A stretch of 40,872 nt of DNA from Sphingomonadales bacterium (GTDB lineage: Bacteria; Pseudomonadota; Alphaproteobacteria; Sphingomonadales; Sphingomonadaceae). The notes beneath the pieces were generated by a model. That model searched no databases, was not told the DNA's origin, and saw only the letters and a program-made list of their open reading frames with translations. Of the stretch, positions 1-7,491 are shown one piece after another. A program made the translations under genes and the position numbers. The DNA lies in the NCBI GenBank assembly GCA_025360285.1, contig JANYCM010000228.1:1-40872 (forward strand), written 5' to 3'. The number at the start of each line of letters is the position of its first letter. Position 1 is the first letter of the stretch.

Positions 1-203
1 ATGCCAGTGCCTTCCAGACCCAGCAGGGTGATGGCCGGTGATTGCGGCGGCCCGAAGTCATAATCGAACAGGTTCTGATCACCCTTGGCTTGGTTGATGA
101 TGGTGACCAGCGATGGCGTTGCCGGCGCGTCGACCGCGGCGGCCGGCGCCGTGAGTATGGCCGTCAGGACGGAGGCGGCCCAGGGCTTCAACCCCGCGCT
201 CAT
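1..203 (-). CDS. Exported protein of unknown function, 3' end beyond window
   Basis: The ATG is at 203-201 and the frame stays open to the left edge (67 codons), so the C-terminal part is missing. The N-terminus (MSAGLKPWAASVLTAILTAP, then AAAVDAP) looks like a signal peptide with a lysine, a hydrophobic core and small residues at a likely cleavage point near residue 24, so a periplasmic or secreted product is inferred. The start overlaps the stop of the upstream gene in the four bases ATGA (203-200), indicating translational coupling. The rest (PSLVTIINQAKGDQNLFDYD...) matches no family I recognise. The gene is real on grounds of coupling and signal peptide; its function is unknown. Confidence 0.6.
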   Translation of the reverse strand, partial: MSAGLKPWAASVLTAILTAPAAAVDAPATPSLVTIINQAKGDQNLFDYDFGPPQSPAITLLGLEGTG

Positions 204-592
204 GACTTCACCCGAAAATCAGTGCCGAAGAAAGTCGCGTTGGCCAGTGTTCCGATCAACACACCCTGCGCCGTGATCGGCAGATCGTCGCCGTTCTTGT
301 CAAAACACTTCAGGTTGCGCGCGCCCTGCTGCACAAGCAGGAATCTCTGTGCCGGGACACCCGTAACCAATCCGCAATAGCAACCAAGCTCATAGCGAAT
401 GCTTTGGTCTGGACCGGCTATCCGGCCGCGGCGTGTCGACAAAAGACCGCCGGAAAGCAGCGGGTCGATAACCGTTATGTTAGGGCCATGCGCAACGCTG
501 CCCACCACTGAAATAACGCCGGCGGCATTTTCGAGTGTGACAATGACGTCCATGGGATCGTCAGTTGCGCCGTAGAATGTAAAGCTTGCCAT
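200..592 (-). CDS. Hypothetical protein, 130 aa
   Basis: The open frame extends upstream to 661, but the ATG at 592-590 is preceded by a strong ribosome binding site (AGGAGGAA, about 7 bases away), so the start is placed there. The product (MASFTFYGATDDPMDVIVTLENAAG...) has no signal peptide or membrane segment. It is rich in beta-prone stretches and has two neighbouring cysteines in the motif GCYCG. I do not recognise the family. It is the first gene of a coupled pair with the exported protein that follows, sharing ATGA at 203-200. The two probably act together, but nothing in the sequence says in what. Confidence 0.65.
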   Translation of the reverse strand: MASFTFYGATDDPMDVIVTLENAAGVISVVGSVAHGPNITVIDPLLSGGLLSTRRGRIAGPDQSIRYELGCYCGLVTGVPAQRFLLVQQGARNLKCFDKNGDDLPITAQGVLIGTLANATFFGTDFRVKS

Positions 593-645
593 AACCGATT
601 CCTCCTGTTGAGGATTCAGCCATAGGCTTGGTGGGCATGCCCCAC

Positions 646-663
646 GCGTGACGGCCATCACGC
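646..663 (-). terminator. Possible hairpin terminator after riboflavin synthase
   Basis: A perfect 6-bp stem (GCGTGA 646-651, TCACGC 658-663) with a 6-base loop lies 15 bases downstream of the riboflavin synthase stop on the minus strand. A second small stem (GTGGG 631-635 with CCCAC 641-645) follows. Neither is followed by a run of T, so a Rho-independent role is uncertain. Confidence 0.3.
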
Positions 664-677
664 CAGGGCGGCAGCAA

Positions 678-1286
678 TTAATTCGTCAGGGATGCGGCCT
701 GCATCCGCGCCAGATAGCGCGCCAGCACGTCGATCTCGATGTTGATTGCGTCGCCAGGCCGCGTCGTGCCAAAAGTCGTCCACTGCGCCGTATGCGGGAT
801 GATGTTGATGGTGAATTCGGCGCCTGCCGCATTGTCCGTCACACTGTTCACCGTCAGCGAGACGCCATCGAGGCAGACGCTGCCCTTGGCGGCGATGAAC
901 GGCGCGATGGCCTTGGGCACCTGCACGGCGATCCGCGTCGAATCGCCCTCGGCATCCATGGCCTGGATGTGCCCCATCGCATCGACATGGCCAGTGACGA
1001 TATGGCCGCCAAGTTCATCGCCGACTTTCAGCGCACGCTCCAGGTTGAGCCGGCGGCCGACGCTCCATTGTGCCGGCGGTGTGCGACTTTGGGTTTCACC
1101 TGAGACATCGACGCTGAACTGGCCGGGAGCCTTGCTGACAACCGTGAGGCAGACGCCCGAACAGGCGACCGAGGCGCCTATAGCCAACCCGGCGGTATCA
1201 AAGCCGCAGGCGATGATGACGCGCAGATCGCCGCGCGGCTCCACCGCGGTAATGGTGCCGATGTCGGTGATGATGCCGGTGAACAT
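678..1286 (-). CDS. ribE: Riboflavin synthase, alpha subunit
   Basis: This enzyme dismutates two molecules of 6,7-dimethyl-8-ribityllumazine to riboflavin, the last step of the pathway, in the cytosol. The product is 202 residues, normal for the family. It begins with the family signature MFTGIITDIG and contains two similar beta-barrel halves; the second opens near LGGHIVTGHVD. It lies 9 bases downstream of ribD on the same strand and is surely cotranscribed with it. I see no FMN riboswitch at the operon front. Symbol usage varies (ribE or ribC). Function is secure. Confidence 0.95.
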   Translation of the reverse strand: MFTGIITDIGTITAVEPRGDLRVIIACGFDTAGLAIGASVACSGVCLTVVSKAPGQFSVDVSGETQSRTPPAQWSVGRRLNLERALKVGDELGGHIVTGHVDAMGHIQAMDAEGDSTRIAVQVPKAIAPFIAAKGSVCLDGVSLTVNSVTDNAAGAEFTINIIPHTAQWTTFGTTRPGDAINIEIDVLARYLARMQAASLTN

Positions 1287-1295
1287 GCACCGACC

Positions 1296-2243
1296 CTATC
1301 GGATGCGCGTATAGGTCTCAAGCCGGTCGGGGGCGAGATCGATCACCCGCTCCGCCCGCCAGCGGCCATGGGCGGTGGCGAGGTCGGTCAGGCCCATATC
1401 AGCGATGCCGGGCTTGCCGCCGATGATGATGGGCGCGCGATAGAGCAGCAGGCGATCGACCAGATCGGCCTTGAGCAAACTCGCCGCCACGCCGGCGCCG
1501 CCTTCGACCAGCACCAGATCATGGGCCACCGCCGCCAGCGCCGCCGGGCTGTCGATGTCCCGCCCCTGCCCCATCACCGCTATCTCCGGGCGGCGGCTCT
1601 CCAGCCCGGCCAGTCGCACATCGAGCGTCGGCGCATCGGCAGCCCAGGTGCCGCTGCCGACAACGATCAATTCGCTGCGGGCGCGTTCGAGATGCGCATG
1701 GGCGCGGGCGCGCGGCCCGGTGATCCAACGGCTGGCCCCCGAAGCGAGCGCGATGCAGCCATCGAGCGAAACGGCCAGTTTCAGCGTGATATGCGGTCGG
1801 CCGCGCAATTGCCGGCTGAAGAACCCCGCCATCACGGCGCGTGCCGCCTCGGCCTCGACGCCTTGGGTCACCGCGATGCCGGCGGCACGCAGGCGGGCGG
1901 TGCCGCGCCCGTTGGTGCGCGGATCGGGATCACCGGCGGCGATGACGACGCGCGCCACGCCGGCGGCGATCAGGCCATCGGCACAGGCCGGGCCGCGCTG
2001 GCTGGCATGAGCGCAGGGTTCCAGGGTGACATAGGCGGTGGCCCCGAGGGCATCAGCAACGAGCGCCATTTGTTCGGCGTGGGGGCGGCCTCCTGGCTGG
2101 GTCCAGCCGCGGCTGATGACGCAGCCATCCTGCACGATCACGCAGCCGACCGGCGGATTGGGCCCGGTCTGGCCGACACCGCGCTGCGCCAGCGCCAGCG
2201 CTGCTGCCATCCAGCGGGCGTCGTCGGCGCGGCTGGCAGTCAC
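1296..2243 (-). CDS. ribD: Bifunctional riboflavin deaminase/reductase RibD
   Basis: RibD carries out the second and third steps of riboflavin synthesis: deamination of the pyrimidine from GTP cyclohydrolase II, then NADPH-dependent reduction of the ribose. The N-terminal deaminase domain (about residues 10-145) shows TGPNPPVGCV and the zinc site H55-A-E57 with C77 and C87 (PC...GPAC). The reductase domain (about 150-315) begins at RPHITLKLAVSLDG. At 315 residues it is somewhat shorter than the usual 350-370; the shortening lies in the middle of the reductase domain. The start overlaps the preceding gene by four bases (ATGA). Confidence 0.93.
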   Translation of the reverse strand: MTASRADDARWMAAALALAQRGVGQTGPNPPVGCVIVQDGCVISRGWTQPGGRPHAEQMALVADALGATAYVTLEPCAHASQRGPACADGLIAAGVARVVIAAGDPDPRTNGRGTARLRAAGIAVTQGVEAEAARAVMAGFFSRQLRGRPHITLKLAVSLDGCIALASGASRWITGPRARAHAHLERARSELIVVGSGTWAADAPTLDVRLAGLESRRPEIAVMGQGRDIDSPAALAAVAHDLVLVEGGAGVAASLLKADLVDRLLLYRAPIIIGGKPGIADMGLTDLATAHGRWRAERVIDLAPDRLETYTRIR

Positions 2244-2632
2244 AATACCGGTGGTTCGGCAGGGATCGCGGCAGCCTTGGCGCTGACATAGGGAATTTCG
2301 GCGGCGCCACCGTTACCGGCGACATATTTGTCATATTGTTCCTGGGCCTTGATCCGCGCCGGGCCGGTCAGTGTGGCGATATAGGCGCGCGATTCGACGA
2401 GTTTCGCTTCGCGCGCCGCCTCGGTCGCCTTGTTGTCGGCCAGGGTTTCGGCGCGGCTGCGATCGGCACGCCAGCTTTGAAAGAAGATGATTTTCGCGTC
2501 GGGCTTCATATAGCCCCAGCGCGATTCGACCAGAAACGCCGTCATCACGATCGCCGTGATGACCAGCGAGGCCAGCCCGACCACCAGACGCGTGCGCCGC
2601 ACCTCAGCCGCCGGCGGATTAAGAAAGGACAT
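2240..2632 (-). CDS. Small single-pass membrane protein of unknown function
   Basis: The 130-residue product has one strong transmembrane segment (LVVGLASLVITAIVMTAFLV, about residues 17-36) after a short cytoplasmic N-terminus, then a charged, probably helical region and an Ala/Pro-rich tail. The start at 2632 is chosen because GGAG lies a few bases upstream; an upstream in-frame start at 2659 has no such support. It is translationally coupled to ribD (ATGA at 2243-2240) and stands first in the rib operon. No known enzymatic motif is visible, so a link to riboflavin is positional only. Confidence 0.75.
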   Translation of the reverse strand: MSFLNPPAAEVRRTRLVVGLASLVITAIVMTAFLVESRWGYMKPDAKIIFFQSWRADRSRAETLADNKATEAAREAKLVESRAYIATLTGPARIKAQEQYDKYVAGNGGAAEIPYVSAKAAAIPAEPPVL

Positions 2633-2683
2633 GCGCGCTCCGTGTAAGACAACCGCCAATATAAGGTGGAGCGGCGCCAGCCG

Positions 2684-3415
2684 CTAGCCGCGAAAGCCAT
2701 CCTTCGCAGCGCGCCGCACCCCCAGTTCGGCGGCATCGCGTGCCCGCACGAACGGGTTGCTCGCGGCTTCTTGCGCCAAAGTGAACGGAACCGTCGGCAG
2801 GCCCTGTGCTCGCGCTGCATCAATCGCGACCACCCGCGCCTTCAGCGCCGCATTGTCCGTTTCCACCGTCACCGCAAAGCGCGCGTTGGATTGCGTATAT
2901 TCATGCGCGCAATAGACCAGGGTTTCCGGAGCCAGCGCCATCAGCTTGCCCAGCGCCGCAAACATATCAGCGGGCGTGCCCTCGAACAGCCGGCCACAGC
3001 CGAGCGCGAACAGGGTGTCGCCGGGAAACAGCACCCGGTCGGCCTCAAAGGCATAGGCGATATGCCCGGCGGTATGCGCGCCAACGCCGATCACCCGCGC
3101 CGTCGAGGCGCCGACCGCGATACTATCCCCCGCAGCCACCGCGCGGCTAATGCCGGGAATCCGCTCCGCCTCATCCCTTGGCCCGGTGACTTTTGCCCCC
3201 GTCGCCGTAACGATCGCCGCATTGCCGCCGACATGATCGGGGTGCCAATGGGTGTTCAAGATCTGGGTAATCGTCCAGCCGCGCGCCGCCGCTGCCGCCA
3301 GCACCGGTTCGGCAACGGCGGGATCGATCACCGCCGTCTCGCCGCTCGCCGCATCATGCGCCAGATAGACATAATTGTCGGTCAGCACCGGGACCTGGAC
3401 GACCTCGAGCATCAC
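2684..3415 (-). CDS. gloB: Hydroxyacylglutathione hydrolase (glyoxalase II)
   Basis: This metallo-beta-lactamase-fold enzyme hydrolyses S-D-lactoylglutathione to D-lactate and glutathione, completing methylglyoxal detoxification. The 243-residue protein has the binuclear metal site T55-H56-W57-H58-P59-D60-H61, then H114 and D133, and the C-terminal glutathione-binding stretch NPFVRARD typical of glyoxalase II. The start overlaps the stop of glyoxalase I by four bases, so the two steps of the glyoxalase pathway are coupled. The Trp in the THxHxDH motif is at the variable position and should not matter. Confidence 0.93.
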   Translation of the reverse strand: MMLEVVQVPVLTDNYVYLAHDAASGETAVIDPAVAEPVLAAAAARGWTITQILNTHWHPDHVGGNAAIVTATGAKVTGPRDEAERIPGISRAVAAGDSIAVGASTARVIGVGAHTAGHIAYAFEADRVLFPGDTLFALGCGRLFEGTPADMFAALGKLMALAPETLVYCAHEYTQSNARFAVTVETDNAALKARVVAIDAARAQGLPTVPFTLAQEAASNPFVRARDAAELGVRRAAKDGFRG

Positions 3416-3828
3416 CAGACGCCCGTATTGACCATCGACGCCCAGGGTTCCGCCGGTGCCAGCCGGCCGCCGGCCTGCAGCAATTCGACCGAAATCCCGT
3501 CGGGTGAACGCACGAACGCCATATGGCCATCACGCGGCGGCCGGTTGATGGTGACGCCGCCGTCCATCAGCCGCTGGCACACGGCGTAAATGTCATCGAC
3601 GGCATAGGCGAGATGGCCGAAATTACGCCCGCCGCTATAGCCGGCCTCATCCCAATTATGCGTCAGTTCGACCTGGGCATCCTCGTCCCCCGGCGCCGCC
3701 AGGAAGATCAGGGTGAAGCGCCCGGCTTCATTGTCAAAGCGCCGCACTTCCTTCAGCCCGAGCAATTCAAAAAAGTTCAGCGTTGCCGCTACATCGGACA
3801 CGCGGATCATGGTGTGCAGATATTTCAC
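3412..3828 (-). CDS. gloA: Lactoylglutathione lyase (glyoxalase I)
   Basis: Glyoxalase I isomerises the methylglyoxal-glutathione hemithioacetal to S-lactoylglutathione. The 138-residue VOC-fold protein begins MKYLHTMIRVSD, and its four expected metal ligands are all present: H5, E54, H72 and E115. The length matches the bacterial short form. It sits between the thioesterase gene and gloB with four-base overlaps at both ends (3828-3825 and 3415-3412). All three form one operon for thioester and aldehyde metabolism. Confidence 0.92.
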   Translation of the reverse strand: MKYLHTMIRVSDVAATLNFFELLGLKEVRRFDNEAGRFTLIFLAAPGDEDAQVELTHNWDEAGYSGGRNFGHLAYAVDDIYAVCQRLMDGGVTINRPPRDGHMAFVRSPDGISVELLQAGGRLAPAEPWASMVNTGVW

Positions 3829-4277
3829 TTCGGCGTCCTCAGGTTACGGCCTTCATAGGCTTCAAACTTGGCGATGACGTCGGGCGGCACCGGCACCGGC
3901 CGGCCGCGCACTTCGCCGACGACGACATGCACTTCCTCGCCGGTGGCGCGCAAATCATCGCCTCCCGCGGCGGTGTTTCCGTGGATTTCCAGCACAAATG
4001 TCATCGATGTCGTGCCGATACGGGCACAGCGGATGCAGACGCTGACCAGTTCATCGAGCAATATCGGCGCGCGATATTCGACCAGCGCCTTGGCCAGATG
4101 CACCTCCGGCCCGCCGGCCAGGCCGGCGCCCGAATATAGTCCCGCGGCGCGCCAATATTCCACCAGGCCGATATCGAAATATTCGAGATAGCGCGAATTG
4201 AAGACGACCGACTGGCCATCAACCTCGGCAAAGCGCACGCGTTTGGGGAAGGCGAAGCGGAAATCGGAACGGGGCAT
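3825..4277 (-). CDS. Acyl-CoA thioesterase, 4HBT/YbgC-like hotdog fold
   Basis: The 150-residue protein matches the hotdog thioesterase family: VRFAEVDGQSVVFNSRYLEYFDIG places the catalytic Asp at residue 20 in the same setting as in YbgC and 4-hydroxybenzoyl-CoA thioesterase. Such enzymes hydrolyse acyl-CoA thioesters in the cytosol; the substrate cannot be read from sequence. The frame extends upstream to 4403, but that part overlaps the end of the next gene and lacks family character, so the ATG at 4277 is used. The Shine-Dalgarno signal is weak; TATAAG lies about ten bases upstream. First gene of the thioesterase-gloA-gloB operon. Confidence 0.85.
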   Translation of the reverse strand: MPRSDFRFAFPKRVRFAEVDGQSVVFNSRYLEYFDIGLVEYWRAAGLYSGAGLAGGPEVHLAKALVEYRAPILLDELVSVCIRCARIGTTSMTFVLEIHGNTAAGGDDLRATGEEVHVVVGEVRGRPVPVPPDVIAKFEAYEGRNLRTPK

Positions 4278-4341
4278 GGGCGGTCTTATAGGGCGTCCGC
4301 CGCCGGTGCGGAAGCTGGTCAAAAGGGCGCTTGGCACAGAC

Positions 4342-4359
4342 TGACGTGATGAAACGTCA
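4342..4359. promoter_or_regulatory. Inverted repeat between two minus-strand operons
   Basis: TGACGT (4342-4347) and ACGTCA (4354-4359) form a perfect 6-bp inverted repeat with a 6-base centre. It lies between the end of the hydrolase operon (stop 4379) and the thioesterase start (4277). It could be a weak terminator hairpin, without a T run on the minus strand, or an operator for the downstream operon. Confidence 0.3.
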
Positions 4360-4378
4360 ATTTGCGCGGCCCGCCCTT

Positions 4379-6139
4379 TCAGGGAAAGCGCTTGCGCATC
4401 CAATTGGCCACGTCCGCCGCCAGGCGATCCTTGTTTTCGCGCAGGCCGTGGGTGCCATTGTCATAGCGGATGGTATCCAGCTTGCCCTTGTAGGCAGCGC
4501 TGAAGTCCTTGACGAAATCCGGCGTCATCAGCCCGTCGCGATTGCCGGTGATGGAAAGCCCCGGCAGACTGAATTCACGCACCCTGGCGGTGTGGACAGT
4601 GTCCGCGTCTGGGCCGTTGTTGTCCAGAAACGCCTGGGCCGACATCAGCCCGATGACATCGTCCATGCCGCGGCCATCGGCGACGGCCGCCCGGGCCTCG
4701 GCAACTTCGGCGTCATATCGGCCGGGCGGTTCATGGTCGCGTGCATAGCTGGGGCTGTCGCGGGTCGGGGCAATGTAGATGGTGCCGACAACGCGCTTGT
4801 CCTGCGTCTTGGCGATATAATTGGACAGCCAGATGCCGCCGTTGGAATGGCCGGCGAGGACGACGCGCTGCCAGCCCAGGGCCTGCGCCTTGTCCACCCA
4901 ATGGCCGACATCTTCCTTGACCTCGGCCAGTGTTGACGAATTGAAGCCGGTGGCACCGGAAATCCGCATGCCGGGTGCGATGACGGTATAGCCCTGCTGG
5001 GCCAGCCGCCAGCCGATCCAGTGCGTCGATGACTGGATGCTGTCGGCGGCGCGGCCTGACAGCAGCAGGATCACCGGTTTGTGGCGGTCATTGCCAGTGG
5101 CATATTCGACGCCCTGCAGGATGCGGCCGCCGCCGGTGGTGACATCAAGCGTAGTCACGGTGACTTTCGGGCGGATGCCGAGGCCGTGGCTGGCCAGCCA
5201 GGTGGCGATGGCGTTGCTGGCGGCGTCTTCGGCACCGGTGAAGCGCCCGGCGTCCGTGTCGAAGCGCACGATGTCGAGGCTGCTGCCGGTCTTGACACTG
5301 GCCGAGGTGGCGTGGTCGCCGCCGCTGATCAGCGCGACGCCGGGCACCGTGATCCTGCCGAGCAGCGCCATATTGCGCGCCTGCGCTTCCGGCCCCCAAT
5401 AGGCGAGAAAGGCTTCAGCCGGTTGGGCAAAGGCGCCGGCGGCAATCCAGGGGTCGGTGGCGGTGCTGGCGCCCTGGCCGGGCTCAAGATTGGTCGGATA
5501 CAGCCCGCGGCCGCTGGCGACCGACGCACGCGCGGCGGCGACCTTGGCATCATAGCCCTGCGGGCCGAAAGCGATTCGCGGGAAGGCGCGCACATCGGTC
5601 AGCGGGTTGATGAGGACGACCGCCTTGACGCGTTTTTCGCCGCCATTGTCGAGCAATTGGTCGGGCTGAGTGGCCAGATATTGCGCGGCAGCGATGGCGC
5701 CATAGCTTTGGCCGGCGAGAACGAAATCCTCGTAACCGTTCATTTCGAGATAATCGAACGCCGCCTTGATCGACCAAATATTGTCGGGAAAGGCAATTAG
5801 CGGATAGCCGCGTTCCTGAAAGCCATAAAGGCTGAGCACCGTGTAGCCGCGCGCCGCCAGCCGCTCGGCGGCAAAGCGCGTCGCCTGGCCGGCCTCGAGC
5901 GGGTGCGCGCCGGGGCCGCTGTCCAGCATGACGATCGCCGGGCCATGGACATTGGCGCCGGTGGCCGGCGTGTAGAGCAGTCCCGAGGCGAGGACGCGGC
6001 CGCCGCCGGGTGCCTCCCGCACATGGCCGGGCGGATCGGCGGGCAGTTGCAGGACTTCGAGTTTGAAGCCGGCGGCGAGGGCCGGCATGGCCAGCCCGAC
6101 AGCCAGCGCCATCAGCAGCGATTTTGCCATACGCATCAT
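4379..6139 (-). CDS. Exported tandem alpha/beta hydrolase (two domains)
   Basis: A 586-residue protein with a signal peptide (residues 1-22, ending MPALA-A) and two consecutive alpha/beta-hydrolase domains. The first (about 55-310) has nucleophile elbow GQSYG with Ser145. The second (about 340-586) has GHSNG with Ser432 and a late Asp/His pair (NRDGLMTPD, NGTHGLRE). Both domains thus look catalytically complete, unlike the two-domain hydrolase upstream in the operon. It probably acts in the periplasm as an esterase or lipase-like hydrolase on the imported substrate; the substrate is unknown. The ATG overlaps the symporter stop (ATGA 6139-6136). Last gene of the TonB-receptor operon. Confidence 0.85.
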   Translation of the reverse strand: MMRMAKSLLMALAVGLAMPALAAGFKLEVLQLPADPPGHVREAPGGGRVLASGLLYTPATGANVHGPAIVMLDSGPGAHPLEAGQATRFAAERLAARGYTVLSLYGFQERGYPLIAFPDNIWSIKAAFDYLEMNGYEDFVLAGQSYGAIAAAQYLATQPDQLLDNGGEKRVKAVVLINPLTDVRAFPRIAFGPQGYDAKVAAARASVASGRGLYPTNLEPGQGASTATDPWIAAGAFAQPAEAFLAYWGPEAQARNMALLGRITVPGVALISGGDHATSASVKTGSSLDIVRFDTDAGRFTGAEDAASNAIATWLASHGLGIRPKVTVTTLDVTTGGGRILQGVEYATGNDRHKPVILLLSGRAADSIQSSTHWIGWRLAQQGYTVIAPGMRISGATGFNSSTLAEVKEDVGHWVDKAQALGWQRVVLAGHSNGGIWLSNYIAKTQDKRVVGTIYIAPTRDSPSYARDHEPPGRYDAEVAEARAAVADGRGMDDVIGLMSAQAFLDNNGPDADTVHTARVREFSLPGLSITGNRDGLMTPDFVKDFSAAYKGKLDTIRYDNGTHGLRENKDRLAADVANWMRKRFP

Positions 6140-7491
6140 ATTACCACCTGCGTTGCTTTCAGCCGGGCTTCGCTCAGATCGTAGAAAAGCAGGCCGATGA
6201 TGCCCAGGACGCTGATCGCCGCTGGCAATATGCCCATGATCAGATAGATGGCGTGGATCGCCGATTTGGGCTGGGCCGCCTCGCCGCCGCGCGCCGCGAC
6301 ATAGCCCGCAGCGCTGAGCACCGCGCCGACAAAGGCGACGCCAACGGCACCCGACAGCTTTTCGACGGTGGTGTAGAAACCGGCGAAAATGCCCTCGCGG
6401 CGCAGGCCGGTGCGGCGGTAATCATATTCCATCGTGTCGGGCAGCAGTGACTGCCCCATCAGCAGCGCGCCGCCGCCGGCAAAGCCGCTGATGCTGGCAC
6501 GCAGGTAGAGCAGGATGGCGGGATCACCGGGCGCCGCCAGCAGCCAGCTGAGAAACGCCGGCACCGACAGCGCCAGCGCGATCATATAGACGGTCTTCTT
6601 GTCACCGATGCGGCGCAGCAGCCACAGCCAGGCGGGTTGTGAGACGATCAGCGCCAGCGACGAGAAGAGGAAATAACTGCCGAGCGCGCTGCTCGGCAGT
6701 TTCAGCACATGTGCGAAGAAAAAGGCGAAGACAGCCTGCACGCCAAGGCCCATCAGAGTGAGGAATTTGACAAGGATCAGCACCAGGAACGGCCGGTTCG
6801 AGGCGACCGAGGCGATCTGCTGCTTGAGTGGATAATGTACATGCAGTGCCGGGCGGGTGAAGGGCGCGTCGCGCGTCGTGGCAAAGGCGATCCCAGACGA
6901 CATGAGGATCACCGGCACGAAGACCAGCGCCATCATCATATAGGCTGCCTCCCCGCCGCCGAACCAGGTGAGCAGTATCGGACCCAGCACTGCCGCGACG
7001 ATCTGCGACACGCCGACGCCATAGACCCGCCAGCTCATCAGCCGCGACCTATCCTGATAATTGGCGGTCATTTCGGCGGGCATCGACAGATAGGGGATGT
7101 TGAACACTGTGTAGGCGACGGCATAGAACAGCAGAAGCGCGCCAACATAGGCGACACGGGTGGACGTTTCGGCGAAGTCCGGCACGGCGAACATGCCGAC
7201 CACCGCCACCGCCAGCAGTGCCCCGCCGAGCAGCAGATAGGGCCGCCGCCGACCCCAGCGGCTGGCGGTGCGATCACTCAGCACGCCCATCGCCGGATCG
7301 AGAAACGCGTCGAAAATCTTGGAAAAGGCGATCAGCGAGGCAGCGACGCTGGCGGCGATGCCGACGTAATCAGTAAGGTAACGCAGCAGCACGACATTGG
7401 TCGCGGTGAGCACCGTCACCGGGCCGAGCGTGCCGATGCCCCAGCCGGCACAGATGCGGATCGGCAGTGGCTGTTCAGGGCTGTTGGTCAT
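6136..7491 (-). CDS. GPH-family (MFS_2) cation symporter
   Basis: A 451-residue inner-membrane carrier with about 12 hydrophobic segments. It belongs to the glycoside-pentoside-hexuronide:cation symporter family, shown by FDAFLDPAMGVLSDRTASRWGRRRP (residues 60-84, not written in one run in the protein databases' form): Asp61 and Asp65 correspond to the cation-binding Asp pair of MelB, followed by the loop with conserved Arg residues. In this family the solute is usually a glycoside, but in catabolic clusters homologues move other compounds, so the substrate is open. It overlaps its neighbours by four bases on both sides, placing it firmly in the receptor-hydrolase operon as the inner-membrane step of uptake. 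Confidence 0.88.
   Translation of the reverse strand: MTNSPEQPLPIRICAGWGIGTLGPVTVLTATNVVLLRYLTDYVGIAASVAASLIAFSKIFDAFLDPAMGVLSDRTASRWGRRRPYLLLGGALLAVAVVGMFAVPDFAETSTRVAYVGALLLFYAVAYTVFNIPYLSMPAEMTANYQDRSRLMSWRVYGVGVSQIVAAVLGPILLTWFGGGEAAYMMMALVFVPVILMSSGIAFATTRDAPFTRPALHVHYPLKQQIASVASNRPFLVLILVKFLTLMGLGVQAVFAFFFAHVLKLPSSALGSYFLFSSLALIVSQPAWLWLLRRIGDKKTVYMIALALSVPAFLSWLLAAPGDPAILLYLRASISGFAGGGALLMGQSLLPDTMEYDYRRTGLRREGIFAGFYTTVEKLSGAVGVAFVGAVLSAAGYVAARGGEAAQPKSAIHAIYLIMGILPAAISVLGIIGLLFYDLSEARLKATQVVI

Noticed and set aside
2633..2683. Possible FMN riboswitch in front of the rib genes
   Set aside because: The gap before the operon is only 51 bases and shows none of the conserved FMN-element segments.
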